Origin: Pinisolibacter aquiterrae
GTDB lineage: Bacteria; Pseudomonadota; Alphaproteobacteria; Rhizobiales; Ancalomicrobiaceae
Direction of reading: 5' to 3'
Assembly (NCBI RefSeq): GCF_019160155.1
Contig: NZ_JAFNIH010000058.1
Span: forward strand, 48,332 to 112,331
Length of the DNA: 64,000 bases
This document shows positions 20,150 to 29,867 of the stretch, piece by piece (positions within the stretch are counted from its first letter, which is position 1; each line of letters starts with the position of its first letter). The notes beneath the pieces are model-generated. The model was not told where the DNA came from. It searched no databases and worked only from the letters and a program-made list of their open reading frames with translations. Made by a program: the position numbers and the translations under genes.

Positions 20150-20177
20150 GAGGGGCCCCCGCTCGGGGGTGCCCCTC
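20150..20177 (+). other. GC hairpin between alpha-2-macroglobulin and pbpC
   Basis: GAGGGGCCCCCG-CT-CGGGGGTGCCCCTC folds into a long stem with a single bulged T, 8 bp after the upstream stop codon. No U-tract follows, so it is more likely an mRNA stability or partial attenuation element setting the ratio of the two products than a full terminator. Confidence 0.45.
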
Positions 20178-20222
20178 GGGGCCCGTCGTCGAGGGTGATC
20201 GTCGTCGAAGGGAAAGGTCGCG

Positions 20223-22382
20223 ATGACGGAGGAGGCGAGGCGCGGGGCCGACCCGCGCCGCGAGGCCGAGGGTGAGGCGCGCGGCCGTTCGCGGCCCGAG
20301 CGGCGCGTGCTCGCCGTCCTCTTCGGCGCGGCGACCGCCCTGGCGGTCGTCGGCTGGAGCCTCGGCGCGCTCAGGGGCGCCCTCGATCGCCTGCCGCCGC
20401 TCGATCCCCACCTCGCCGAGGTCCGCTCCACCGTGGTCCTCGACCGCGAGGGCCGGCTCTTGCGCCCGTTCCTCACCGAGGACGGCCGCTGGCGCCTGCC
20501 GGTCGGCGTCGACGAGGTCGATCCGCGCTTCCTCGCCCTGCTGATGGCCTACGAGGACCGCCGCTACTACGAGCACGGCGGCATCGACCCGCGCGCCGTC
20601 GCCCGCGCCGCCGCTCAAGCCGTCGTGCGCGGCCGGATCGTCTCGGGCGCCTCGACGCTGACGATGCAGGTGGCGCGCCTGCTCGAGCCGCGCGACACCC
20701 GCGATCTCGCCGCCAAGACCACCCAGACCCTGCGCGCCCTCGATCTCGAACGCCGGCTCGACAAGCGCGGAATCCTCGAGCTCTATCTGGCGCTCGCCCC
20801 CTACGGCGGCAACATCGAGGGTCTGCGCGCCGCTTCTCTCGCTTATTTCGGCAAGGAGCCGAAGCGCCTCTCCCTCGCCGAACAGGCGCTGCTCGTCGCG
20901 CTGCCGCAGTCGCCGGAGACGCGCCGTCCCGACCGCTTCCCCGCCGCCGCCGCCCGTGCCCGCGACCGGGTCCTCGCCCGCGCCGTCGCCGCCGGGGTGG
21001 TGAAGCCGGCCGACGCGGAACACGCCCGCCGCGAGCCGATCCCGACCACGCGCAAGCCCTTCCCCGCGCTCGCGCCCCACCTCGCCGAGGACCTCGTCGC
21101 GCAATTTCCCGACGCGCGGGTGATCCGGACCACCGTCGACGGCACGCTCCAGACCGGCCTCGAGCGGCTCTTGCGCGAGCGCGCCGAGACCTGGCCGAGG
21201 GAACAGTCGGCGGCGATCGTCGTCCTCGACGTGGCGACCGGCGAACTGCTCGCCTCGGTCGGCGGCCCCGACTATTTCTCGGCCGAGCGCGCCGGCTCGG
21301 TCGACCTCACCCGCGCCGTGCGCTCGCCCGGCTCGGCGCTGAAGCCCTTCATCTACGCCCGCGCCTTCGAGGACGGCGTCGCCCATCCCGAGACGGTGCT
21401 GGAGGATCGCCCGGCCCGCTGGGGCGCCTGGGCGCCGGAGAATTTCGATCAGGGCTACATGGGCACCGTCACCGCCCGCCACGCCCTGCAACAGTCGCTC
21501 AACATGCCGGCGGTGCAGCTGCTCGAGGCGATCGGCCCGCAGGCGCTGATCTCGCGGCTGGCGACCGCCGGCGCCGATCTCGTCCTCGCCAAGGGCGCGC
21601 CGACCGGCCTCGCCGTCGGCCTCGGCGGCCTCGGCATCCGGCTCGAGGATCTGACCCGGCTCTATGCCGGTCTCGCGCGCGGCGGCACCACGGTTCCCGT
21701 CGTCCGCCGGCTCGAGGATCGCCGCTTCTCGCCCGTGCGGCGGCGTCTGACCGACCCGGTCGCGGCATGGTACGTCGCCGACATCCTGCGCGGAGCGCCG
21801 CCACCGCCCAATGCCCTGCAGGGCCGGCTGGCCTTCAAGACCGGCACCTCCTGGGGCTATCGCGACGCCTGGGCGCTGGGCTTCGACCGCCGTTTCGCGG
21901 TCGGCGTCTGGGTCGGCCGTCCCGACGGGCGCCCGGTGTCGGGGCTGATCGGCCGGTTGGTCGCGGCGCCCCTGTTGTTCGAGGCCTGGCAGCGCCTCGG
22001 CGTCGAGCCGGAGGGGATCCCGACGCCGCACGGCGTCTTGCGCGCGACCTCCGCGTCGCTGCCGCCGCCCTTGCGCCATCTGCGCCGCGACGTGCCGAAG
22101 ACGCTCGCCGCCGCCGCCCGTCCGCGCCTCGAGATCACCTTTCCGCCCGACGGTGCCCGGCTCGACCTCGGCCTGACCGAGGGCGTCGCCGACCCCGAGC
22201 CGGTGGCGCTCGAGGCGCACGGCGGCATTCCCCCGCTCACCTGGCTGGTCGACGGCCGCCCGGTCGCTCGCGCCGACGGTCGCCGTCAGAGCCTGTGGTG
22301 GCCGACCGGACGCGGCTTCTCCCGCCTGTCGGTGATCGACGCGACCGGCGCTTCGGCGAGTGTCGAGGTGCGGCTCGAGTGA
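20223..22382 (+). CDS. pbpC: Penicillin-binding protein 1C
   Basis: Bifunctional class A PBP of 719 aa: one N-terminal membrane anchor (about 29-50) with periplasmic glycosyltransferase and transpeptidase domains. The GT51 domain has catalytic Glu111 in AYEDRRYYEHGG and the SGASTLTMQVARLL motif. The transpeptidase has Ser371-x-x-Lys374 (SPGSALKPF), SLN at 425-427 and KTGTS at 539-543. The C-terminal 90 residues match the BiPBP_C domain specific to PBP1C. It follows the alpha-2-macroglobulin gene as in E. coli yfhM-pbpC. All active-site motifs are intact. Confidence 0.95.
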   Translation: MTEEARRGADPRREAEGEARGRSRPERRVLAVLFGAATALAVVGWSLGALRGALDRLPPLDPHLAEVRSTVVLDREGRLLRPFLTEDGRWRLPVGVDEVDPRFLALLMAYEDRRYYEHGGIDPRAVARAAAQAVVRGRIVSGASTLTMQVARLLEPRDTRDLAAKTTQTLRALDLERRLDKRGILELYLALAPYGGNIEGLRAASLAYFGKEPKRLSLAEQALLVALPQSPETRRPDRFPAAAARARDRVLARAVAAGVVKPADAEHARREPIPTTRKPFPALAPHLAEDLVAQFPDARVIRTTVDGTLQTGLERLLRERAETWPREQSAAIVVLDVATGELLASVGGPDYFSAERAGSVDLTRAVRSPGSALKPFIYARAFEDGVAHPETVLEDRPARWGAWAPENFDQGYMGTVTARHALQQSLNMPAVQLLEAIGPQALISRLATAGADLVLAKGAPTGLAVGLGGLGIRLEDLTRLYAGLARGGTTVPVVRRLEDRRFSPVRRRLTDPVAAWYVADILRGAPPPPNALQGRLAFKTGTSWGYRDAWALGFDRRFAVGVWVGRPDGRPVSGLIGRLVAAPLLFEAWQRLGVEPEGIPTPHGVLRATSASLPPPLRHLRRDVPKTLAAAARPRLEITFPPDGARLDLGLTEGVADPEPVALEAHGGIPPLTWLVDGRPVARADGRRQSLWWPTGRGFSRLSVIDATGASASVEVRLE

Positions 22383-22400
22383 TCGGCGGAGGGTGCCGGC

Positions 22401-23294
22401 TCAGACCGGCGGGCGCCGCAGCCCGAGCGCGCGCTCGCGCCAGACGATGGCGACGCCGGAGCCGATGATCACGGTGGAGCCGATCAGAACGCTCGTGCTC
22501 GGCCATTCCCCGAAGAACCAGAAGCCGGTCACCACCGCCCACAGCATCGACGTATATTCGAGCGGCGCCACCACCGAGGCGTCGGCGTGGCGATAGCTCA
22601 GCGTCAGGAAGATCTGGCCGACCCCGCCGAAGATGCCGGTGAGGACCAGGAGGGCGAGGTCGTGGGCGTCGGGGATCACCCACCACGGCGCCGAGAGCAG
22701 CGCCACCAGCGCGCTGCCGATCGAGAAATAGACGACGATCGCGCCGGTCTTCTCGGTCGAGGTGAGGTTGCGCACCTGGATCTGGGCGAAGGCCATGAAG
22801 AAGGCCGAGGCGAAACACATCAGCGCGCCGGTCGCCGCCCCGCCCTCGGTGAGATGGCCGAGATCGCCGAGATGCGGCGACAGCACGATCAGCACGCCGA
22901 CGAAACCGATTCCGACCGCCGTCCAGCGATGGGCCCGGACCGTCTCGCCGAGGAGAAGCGCCGCGAGGGCCACGGTGAGGAGCGGCGCGGCATAGGTGAT
23001 GGCGAGCGAATCGGCGAGCGACACCCGCTGCACGCCGGAGAACCACAGGACCATCGCCGTCACCCCGACCACCGAACGGATCAGATGGCCGCCGGGCCGC
23101 GACGTCTTCAGCCCCTCGCGCAACTGTCCCTGCCAGGCGACCATGGCGATCACCGGCAGCAGGGCGAAGGCGGAGCGGAAGAACACCACCTCGCCGGAGG
23201 GAACCCGCTGGGCGAGCATCTTCACCCCCACCAGCATTCCGGCGAAGGCGAGGGTCGAGGCGACCTTGTAGGCGGGACCGAGGAGGACGGACAC
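22401..23294 (-). CDS. DMT-superfamily (EamA) transporter
   Basis: Inner-membrane exporter-like protein of 297 aa with about ten hydrophobic segments arranged as two EamA repeats; the second repeat begins near residue 150 (GGAATGALMCFASAFFMAFAQ). Substrate unknown; relatives export amino acids or other metabolites. The frame is open further upstream, but a GTG at 23294 (MSVLLGPAYKVASTLAF) is chosen because the first membrane segment follows it directly. The ribosome-binding site there is weak (GAGG), so the start is uncertain by some codons. It is convergent with pbpC. Confidence 0.82.
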   Translation of the reverse strand: MSVLLGPAYKVASTLAFAGMLVGVKMLAQRVPSGEVVFFRSAFALLPVIAMVAWQGQLREGLKTSRPGGHLIRSVVGVTAMVLWFSGVQRVSLADSLAITYAAPLLTVALAALLLGETVRAHRWTAVGIGFVGVLIVLSPHLGDLGHLTEGGAATGALMCFASAFFMAFAQIQVRNLTSTEKTGAIVVYFSIGSALVALLSAPWWVIPDAHDLALLVLTGIFGGVGQIFLTLSYRHADASVVAPLEYTSMLWAVVTGFWFFGEWPSTSVLIGSTVIIGSGVAIVWRERALGLRRPPV

Positions 23295-23692
23295 GGGACC
23301 TCGTGGGGCGTGGCGACGAGCGGGAGCGGAGGGGAGAGAGGTGATCGAACGGCGGAGCGCCGATCGCGACGGCTCCCCCGCGCCCCGGTCGTGAAACCGG
23401 CCCCGGCGAGGATCCGCGTGTGGACGACGAGACGCCGGATGGGAGCGATCCCATCGGCGTTCTCCCTTATACACGGCCCTCCGATCGGCGCGAGGCCGCT
23501 CACCGCCGATCTCCTGCGCGCCGGAGGCGGACGTCGGCCCGCCGGCGCCTCCGGCGCGCCGCCGTCGCGGGACGCCGAAATCAGGGCTGGGGAAAAATCC
23601 GTCATGATCGGCGCCTGAGTGCTTGCAAGCATCGGCGGAACCGTTTAGAGAACGCCTCCGACGCGGGGGGCACGCCCTTCGCATCGAGGCAG
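23295..23692. other. 398-bp gap holding a long stem-loop
   Basis: No gene seen. The main feature is a perfect 14-bp inverted repeat, GCGCGCCGGAGGCG (23516-23529) with its complement at 23546-23559, separated by 16 nt. TTATACAC lies upstream (23468-23475) as a possible -10-like element. The promoters of the DMT gene and of the tRNA must also lie here. Confidence 0.4.
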
Positions 23693-23769
23693 GCGCCCGT
23701 AGCTCAGCTGGATAGAGCATCAGACTACGAATCTGAGGGTCAGGAGTTCGAATCTCTTCGGGCGCGCCA
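23693..23769 (+). tRNA. tRNA-Arg (anticodon ACG)
   Basis: A 77-nt cloverleaf with the CCA end encoded. Acceptor GCGCCCG pairs with CGGGCGC, the D-arm is GCTCAGCTGGATAGAGC, the anticodon stem-loop is TCAGA-CTACGAA-TCTGA (anticodon ACG, wobble A expected to become inosine to read CGN), and the T-loop is TTCGAAT. Discriminator G. No integrase lies next to it. Confidence 0.97.
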
Positions 23770-24199
23770 CCTCCCTTCTTCTTCCATCATCCTTCCGTCT
23801 TTCGTCCCGTCGCCGGCGACGATCTCCGATCGTCGCATCGACGGTTCGTGTCGCGTCGCGGGGAAGTCGAACGGCCGTCTCTTCGCAGTTGCGAGAAGTC
23901 GTGACGAAGACCTCGCCGTCCGGCCCGCCGCCATGCTCGCGAGAAGACGTCGACGCGGCACCTTCCCTTTGCGTGAAATGCGGATACCGAGAGTATTCGG
24001 CTCGGATCGTGTCGAGGGCTGCGTGAGGTTTTAAGACGACGGCAATGTTTTCGTGACGAGAATGCTCGAGACGAGACGTCCATGACGGACCGTTTCGAGA
24101 CGAGGTCGTGGCGAATGTTCGCGATTGGTCTGACGTGGCGGAAGGGTCGGCCGGCTCGGCCGGGTCCCGTCGCCTCCCGAGCGGAGGTGGGGACGCGAC
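23770..24199. other. 430-bp gap between tRNA-Arg and the GGDEF-EAL gene
   Basis: No gene, RNA or clear repeat recognised. GC content is locally lower around 23970-24060. It should contain the promoter of the downstream diguanylate cyclase/phosphodiesterase gene; no promoter box stood out. Confidence 0.4.
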
Positions 24200-26809
24200 A
24201 TGCATGAGCTCTTTGCCCGTCAACTCGCCGAAGCCCGCCGTCCCGACGGAACGATCGATCTCGCCGCCCTCGGCGACCGGATCGGCACGGCCTACGACGA
24301 GGCGGACGCCGAGCGTCGGCGGGCGCGGGGCGAGATCGCCGCGATGGCCGAGGAGATGAACCGGCTGCGGACCCGGCTGAGCGCCGCCTTCGACGCGGTC
24401 GAGGAAGGTGTGGTGCTCTTCGACGAGCAGGATCGATTCGTCTTCTGGAATCGGCGCTATGCCGAATTGTATCCCGAACTCGGCGATCACCTCGCCGTCG
24501 GCGTGCGCTACGTCGACGCCCTGCGTCACGTCGTCGACACTCACGCCTTCGAGGAGATCGTCGGTCGCGAGGAGGATTGGCTCCGCGAGCGCCTCGAGCG
24601 CCACGCCGCCCCGTCGAACGTGGAGGAGCAGTCCCTCGGCGACGGGCGCTGGCTCCGCATCGAGGAATGTCGCACCAGCGACGGCGGCAGTATCGGCATC
24701 CGCGTCGACATCACCGAACTGAAGCAGCGCGAGGCCTCCTTCCGCCTCCTCTACGAGAGCAATCCCGTCCCGATGTTCGTCTACGACGCGGAGAGCCTGA
24801 GGATCGTCTCCGTCAACGATCGCGCGGCCTCCCACTACGGTTACGGCCGCGAACGGTTCCTCGGCCTGACGGTCCACGATCTGGTGGTCGAGGACGAAGT
24901 CGAGGCGATGCTCGAGACCGTCGCCACGACGCAGGACATCAGTCACGACCACGGGCCCGAGACGCGCCTGTGGCACCATCGCCAGGCCGACGGCACGCTC
25001 ATCGTCGTCGACATCTTCCCCGAACCCATGACCCACGACGGGCGCTGTGCCGTCCTCGTCGCCGCCATCGACGTGACCGAGCGCAAGAAGGCGGTCGAGG
25101 ACCTCGAGGAGACGCGGGCGTTCCTCCACGCGATCGTCGAGACCATTCCCGTGACACTCTTCGTGAAGGACCCCGAGGAGCGGCGCTACGTGCTGCTCAA
25201 TCGCGCCGGCGAGCTGCTCTTCGGCCGGTCGCGGGACGAGGTCCTCGGCCGAACCGCCGCGGATCTGTTCGACGAGGAGGAAGCCGCATTGGCGTTCGCC
25301 CGGGAGGCGGAGGTGCTCGAAGGCGATCGCCGCGAGATCACCAGCCTCGAGGTGATCGAGACGGCGCATGGCGGACGGCGGATGCTGTCGGTCAATCGGA
25401 TGGCGATCTGCGACGAGAACGGACGGCCGCAATATCTCCTCGGCGTCGCCGAGGACATCACCGAGAAGCGGCGCGCCGAGGAGAAGATCACCTTCCTCGC
25501 CCATCACGACGCCCTGACCGGCCTGCCCAACCGGGCGGCCTTCATGCAGCGCCTCGGCGAGCATCTCGCCGACTGCGAGAAGACAGCCTCGGCCTTCTCC
25601 GTCCTCAGCGTCGATCTCGATCGCTTCAAGACCGTCAACGATCTCTACGGCCACCCGGTCGGCGATCTTCTGCTGCGCGAGGTCGCCCGCCGCCTCGAGG
25701 CGGCGGCGGAGGGCTCGCTCGTCGCCCGCCTCGGCGGCGACGAGTTCATGCTGCTGTGTCCCGACACCAGGCAGCCGGCGGCCTCGGAGACGCTCGGCGC
25801 GCGCCTCAAGGCGACGATGGCCGAGGAATTCGTCCTCGACGGCCATCGCCTGCGCTCAGGGATGAGCATCGGCATCGCCGTCTATCCCACCGACGGGCGC
25901 GATCACCAGACCCTGCTCGCCAATGCCGACGCTGCGCTCTACCGTTCGAAGGCCGAGGGCCGCGACACCGTCCGTTTCTTCGAACCGGAGATGGATCGCC
26001 GCCTGCGCGATCGGCGCAGCCTGCAGAACGACCTCGCGACGGCGCTGCGGCGCGACGAGTTGTCCCTGCACTTCCAGCCGCAGGCGCGGATCGACGGCGA
26101 GATCTTCGGTTTCGAGGCCTTGTTGCGCTGGAACCACCCCACCCGGGGCTCGGTGCCGCCGGCCGTCTTCATTCCGCTCGCCGAGGAGAGCAACCTCATC
26201 GTCGAGATCTCGGAATGGGTGCTGCGCGAGGCGTGCCGCGTCGCCGCCTCGTGGGAGCGGCCGCTGGAGGTCTCGGTCAATCTCTCTCCGGTCCAGTTCC
26301 GCCACGGCGATCTGCCACTCCTGGTCCAGACCATCCTGCTCGAGACCGGCCTCTCACCGGGCCGGTTGGAACTCGAGATCACCGAGAGCGTCCTGATCGG
26401 CGACTTCTCCCGGGTGGTCGGGCTTCTGCGCCGCCTCAAGGCGATGGGCATCAAGATCGCGATGGACGATTTCGGTACCGGCTATTCGTCGCTGTCCTAT
26501 CTGCAGTCCTTCCCCTTCGACAAGATCAAGATCGACCGCAGCTTCATCGCCAGCATCGGCCGCAACGAGCAGTCGACGGCGATCATCCGGGCGGTGATCG
26601 GCCTGTGTCGCGGTCTCGATCTTCCCGTGATCGCCGAGGGCGTCGAGAACGAGGAGCAGAGAGCCTTCCTCGAGCGGGAGGACTGCGGCGAGATTCAAGG
26701 GTTCCTGATCGGCCGCCCGCTGCCGATCGGCAATTACGCCGCCATGACGGACACGACCTCGCCCCCGGTCGCGACCGAGCGGCGAAGAGCGCAGCGCCGC
26801 CGGCATTGA
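24200..26809 (+). CDS. PAS-PAS-PAS-GGDEF-EAL cyclic-di-GMP protein
   Basis: Cytoplasmic (no membrane segment) 869-aa protein likely making and/or degrading c-di-GMP. A short coiled-coil start (about 20-60) leads into three PAS modules at about 60-175, 178-300 and 305-430 (AFDAVEEGVVLFDEQ, YESNPVPMFVYDAE, AIVETIPVTLFVKD). GGDEF residues 512-516 (LGGDEF) and the EAL at 639-641 (FEALLRW) are both intact, with DDFGTGYSSLSYL downstream. Both activities are therefore possible; direction is not predictable. The ATG follows GGAGGTGGGG. It lies just outside the Tad-like locus, convergent with its leftward half. A second such protein sits beyond the other end. Confidence 0.93.
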   Translation: MHELFARQLAEARRPDGTIDLAALGDRIGTAYDEADAERRRARGEIAAMAEEMNRLRTRLSAAFDAVEEGVVLFDEQDRFVFWNRRYAELYPELGDHLAVGVRYVDALRHVVDTHAFEEIVGREEDWLRERLERHAAPSNVEEQSLGDGRWLRIEECRTSDGGSIGIRVDITELKQREASFRLLYESNPVPMFVYDAESLRIVSVNDRAASHYGYGRERFLGLTVHDLVVEDEVEAMLETVATTQDISHDHGPETRLWHHRQADGTLIVVDIFPEPMTHDGRCAVLVAAIDVTERKKAVEDLEETRAFLHAIVETIPVTLFVKDPEERRYVLLNRAGELLFGRSRDEVLGRTAADLFDEEEAALAFAREAEVLEGDRREITSLEVIETAHGGRRMLSVNRMAICDENGRPQYLLGVAEDITEKRRAEEKITFLAHHDALTGLPNRAAFMQRLGEHLADCEKTASAFSVLSVDLDRFKTVNDLYGHPVGDLLLREVARRLEAAAEGSLVARLGGDEFMLLCPDTRQPAASETLGARLKATMAEEFVLDGHRLRSGMSIGIAVYPTDGRDHQTLLANADAALYRSKAEGRDTVRFFEPEMDRRLRDRRSLQNDLATALRRDELSLHFQPQARIDGEIFGFEALLRWNHPTRGSVPPAVFIPLAEESNLIVEISEWVLREACRVAASWERPLEVSVNLSPVQFRHGDLPLLVQTILLETGLSPGRLELEITESVLIGDFSRVVGLLRRLKAMGIKIAMDDFGTGYSSLSYLQSFPFDKIKIDRSFIASIGRNEQSTAIIRAVIGLCRGLDLPVIAEGVENEEQRAFLEREDCGEIQGFLIGRPLPIGNYAAMTDTTSPPVATERRRAQRRRH

Positions 26810-26834
26810 GGCGCGGGCGGCCTCGGCCGGCGGA

Positions 26835-28637
26835 TCAGTTCGGCGGCCAGCGGATCACCGGCATGCGCGGCCGCTCGGTGGCCTTCGCGGGCGACGTGCC
26901 CGTGGTTCCGCTCGTCGCCCCCGTGCTCGCGTCGCCGCCCGCCCCCGGTGCCCGGCTCGCGGTCGCCTGAGCGGCGATCACCTCGGCCGACGGGCTCGCG
27001 GCGCTCGCGCCCGCGCCCATGCCGCCGGCCGACGGCGCGCCGGAGGTTTCGGTCTTCGGCAGATCCGTCACCTCGTCCGCGTCCTCGCCGTCGAGGAAGA
27101 AGTGAACCGTGTCCGAGAGGATGCCGACGGCCTCGGCGGCCCGCTCGAGGTTCTTGAACTTCTTGATCTTACCCCACAATTCGGCATTTCCGATCACGTC
27201 GGCACAGGCCTCGATCCCGGTGTCGGCGGCTTTCCAGGTCTGTCCCTCGCGCGCCTCGCGCACGGTCGTGATGCAGCCGTCGGCCATCGACACGACCTGG
27301 ATGCCGATGGCGACGGCCTCTTCGTTCTTCTCGAGAAAGGTCTCGACGACCTTTCCGATCTTCGCGAGCCGCCCCCCGCCGGTCGCCACCGTGGCGGCCA
27401 TCGCCGTCGGATCGGCGACGGTCGAGACGGCGGCCGAGACGATGGTCACCCCTTCCCACGTCTTCTGCAGCACCCGCGTCGCCGCGTCGCCCGATACGCC
27501 CGGGAGATGCCCGAGGGCGGATCCGACCTGTGCCAGCGCCCAATTCATGGTCCCGGGATAGTGCGCCATCGCCTCGTTGCCGGTCGCCGTGCCGATCACG
27601 CGGACCAGGTTGGCCGTGACCGAATCGACGGTGTCGATCCGAGAGATGACGACGGCGATCATCACGATCGGCAGAATGTTGGCGCGCCGCTCGGCATGGA
27701 CGTCGACGGCGAGTTCCACCGCCGCCGTCGACGTCCGCAACAGCGCGAAGGTCCGGTCCGGGGGCCCGAGTGGCGGCGGCGCCGCGCTCGTCGGCCGGAA
27801 CGGGGCGAGATCGACGAGCGCGCGGAACGTCGCCGCCTGCGGCAGCCGGTCCGGGTCGAGATCGGCGACCTCGGTCTTCGGGTCGATCCGCGTCAGCACC
27901 CGGGCGACGGTGAAGGGCTCGGCGCCCCGGCCGTCGCCCCGGTCGACGGTGCCGGAGTGGCGCGTCGCCATCAGATGCGTGGTGCGATAGTCCTGCGACA
28001 GAACCGCGATGCCCTCGAGCCGGGTCGTGACGCGCGCCGCGCCGAAGGTCTGGTCGACCGGGCCGCTCTCGAAGGCGACCAGGGCGAGCGCCCGTCCGCC
28101 GTCCTCGAACGGCATCACCCGGAACCCGATCGTCATCGCCGCCGCCCCACCGACGTTCGCGGCGGCGATCGTGTCGCGCCATTCGGACGGTGCCGAGAGC
28201 GGCGTCGGGTTGCGTTCGGTCAGGATGCGGTTGAAGTCCTCGAGCGCGATCGGAAAATCGCGCGGGCGCACCACCTCGAGCGCGCCCGTCGCCAGCATGC
28301 GGGCGATCGCGTCGGGCTCGCCGGTCGCGCCGCGATGGGTCTCGATCGAGCCGAGGCTCGACGAGCGGAACGCCAGCGAGAAGACTCGGGCGCGGTGCTC
28401 CACCCCCTCGATGCCGCGATCGCGCCGGGTGTGGGCGGTCAGGGAGACGGCCGTCTCCACCGCCTTCCCCTCGCCTCGGCCGAGAACGATCTCCTCCTGG
28501 AGGCGCAGCACCTCCCGCTCGCCGTCGGGAACCGCCGCCGCCAGGGCCGGCGCGGCCGCGCCCGCGATCAGGGTCGCCGCGACGAACGTCCGCAATCGCG
28601 ACAGGTATCGACCGAACCGTTCCGCCATCGTCGTCAT
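26835..28637 (-). CDS. Exported protein of unknown function, last gene of the leftward Tad-like operon
   Basis: I do not recognise this 600-aa protein. Residues 1-34 are a clear signal peptide (AATLIAGAAAPALAA). A mainly beta-like region follows to about 300, then a hydrophobic stretch near 320-345 (ANILPIVMIAVVISRID), which may be a membrane segment or a buried helix. A helical Ala/Gly-rich part (about 350-520) and a low-complexity Ala/Gly/Ser/Thr/Pro tail complete it. Its ATG directly abuts the stop of the upstream TadA-like ATPase gene (TGAATG), implying coupled expression. By context it is an accessory, probably periplasmic or surface component of the Tad-like machine; that is inference. 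Confidence 0.75.
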   Translation of the reverse strand: MTTMAERFGRYLSRLRTFVAATLIAGAAAPALAAAVPDGEREVLRLQEEIVLGRGEGKAVETAVSLTAHTRRDRGIEGVEHRARVFSLAFRSSSLGSIETHRGATGEPDAIARMLATGALEVVRPRDFPIALEDFNRILTERNPTPLSAPSEWRDTIAAANVGGAAAMTIGFRVMPFEDGGRALALVAFESGPVDQTFGAARVTTRLEGIAVLSQDYRTTHLMATRHSGTVDRGDGRGAEPFTVARVLTRIDPKTEVADLDPDRLPQAATFRALVDLAPFRPTSAAPPPLGPPDRTFALLRTSTAAVELAVDVHAERRANILPIVMIAVVISRIDTVDSVTANLVRVIGTATGNEAMAHYPGTMNWALAQVGSALGHLPGVSGDAATRVLQKTWEGVTIVSAAVSTVADPTAMAATVATGGGRLAKIGKVVETFLEKNEEAVAIGIQVVSMADGCITTVREAREGQTWKAADTGIEACADVIGNAELWGKIKKFKNLERAAEAVGILSDTVHFFLDGEDADEVTDLPKTETSGAPSAGGMGAGASAASPSAEVIAAQATASRAPGAGGDASTGATSGTTGTSPAKATERPRMPVIRWPPN

Positions 28638-29867
28638 TCACCCCTCCCCCCCGTCGAACGGATCGATCCCGGCGACCCTCTCCAGTCCGTGCGCCCGCGC
28701 CCAGGCGGCGGCGTCGCGGTGGAACCGCACCCGCGCGCCGGTCGGCCGCGTGAAGGCCGCATCGCCGTCGAGGTCGTAGACGGCGTCGGTCCTCTCGAAG
28801 ATCGAATGCAGCTCGTAATGGCCGCTCGCACCGAGATCGCCGACCTCCGCCACCTCGACCACGGCGCGCCGTCCGCCGATCCGCTGCAGCTGGACGATCA
28901 CGTCGACGGCGGAGCAGATCTGCGCGCGCAGCGCCCGCTGCGGCAGCTCGAGCCCGCTCATCAGCGCCATCGTCTCCAGACGATTGAGCGCGTCGAGCGG
29001 GGTGTCGGCATGGAGCGTGGTCATGCTGCCGGAATGGCCCGAGGTCATCGCCTGGATCATGTCGAGCGCCTCGCCGCCGCGACATTCGCCGACGACGATC
29101 CGGTCGGGCCGCATGCGCAGCGACGCCTTGAAGAGATCGCGGATGGTGATGCCGCCACGGCCGAAGGCGTCCGGCTTCTGCGCCTCGAAATAGAGCGTGT
29201 GGGCCGGTTTGATCTCGAGTTCGTTGACGTCCTCGATCACGATCACCCGGTCGTCGCCGTCCATGAATTCCGAAAGCGCGTTGAGAATCGTGGTCTTGCC
29301 GGTGCTGGTGCCGCCGGAGACCACGACGTTCTTCTTGAGCCCGAGGCAGACGCGGAGGAACAGGGCGACGTCGGGTTGCAGCGATCCGTTGGCGATCAGC
29401 TGCGGGATCGACTGGGACGCCTTGCCGAAGCGGCGGATGGCGATGCACAGACCGTTGCGCGCCGCCGGCGGCATCAGGATGTGGACGCGCGACTTGTCGT
29501 GGAGACGCGCCTCGACGCTGAGTTCGTCGCGCGACAGGTGCTTGCCGGAGAATTGCGCGATCGCCCGCGCCGCCGCCTCGAGATCGTCGACGGAGGCGAA
29601 GGCGCGCCCCTCGACCCGTCGCAGCACGGCGCGATCCTTGCGCGTCCCGTCGTCGAAACGGATCGTCTCCCGGCGTTCGACCCAGATCTCGTTCGGCCCG
29701 TTGATCATGATCTCGCTGACCGCCGGATCGCTCAGGAACTCGCCGACCGGCGACAACAGGCGCCGGATCGTGCCCGCGAAGAGCCGGGTGCGCGCGTCGC
29801 CGGCCACGACGTCGGCGGAAGGGTCGGGGACGGGGGCGGCGTCCGGCGCGGTCTCGGGGCGGGTCAT
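28638..29867 (-). CDS. TadA/CpaF/VirB11-family secretion ATPase (leftward operon copy)
   Basis: A 409-aa hexameric-type ATPase that powers assembly or disassembly of type IVc pili. Walker A is GGTSTGKT (185-192), the Asp-box region is VIVIEDVNELEIK, and the Walker B/His region is RMRPDRIVVGECRGGEALDM. SGHSGSMTTLHAD follows. Length is typical for CpaF without an N-terminal extension. The ATG at 29867 overlaps the stop of the upstream 45-codon gene as ATGA. This is the second such ATPase in the locus: the rightward operon carries a 648-aa one. The two are only moderately alike, so they probably do different work, for example extension versus retraction or serving the ABC module. Confidence 0.9.
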   Translation of the reverse strand: MTRPETAPDAAPVPDPSADVVAGDARTRLFAGTIRRLLSPVGEFLSDPAVSEIMINGPNEIWVERRETIRFDDGTRKDRAVLRRVEGRAFASVDDLEAAARAIAQFSGKHLSRDELSVEARLHDKSRVHILMPPAARNGLCIAIRRFGKASQSIPQLIANGSLQPDVALFLRVCLGLKKNVVVSGGTSTGKTTILNALSEFMDGDDRVIVIEDVNELEIKPAHTLYFEAQKPDAFGRGGITIRDLFKASLRMRPDRIVVGECRGGEALDMIQAMTSGHSGSMTTLHADTPLDALNRLETMALMSGLELPQRALRAQICSAVDVIVQLQRIGGRRAVVEVAEVGDLGASGHYELHSIFERTDAVYDLDGDAAFTRPTGARVRFHRDAAAWARAHGLERVAGIDPFDGGEG

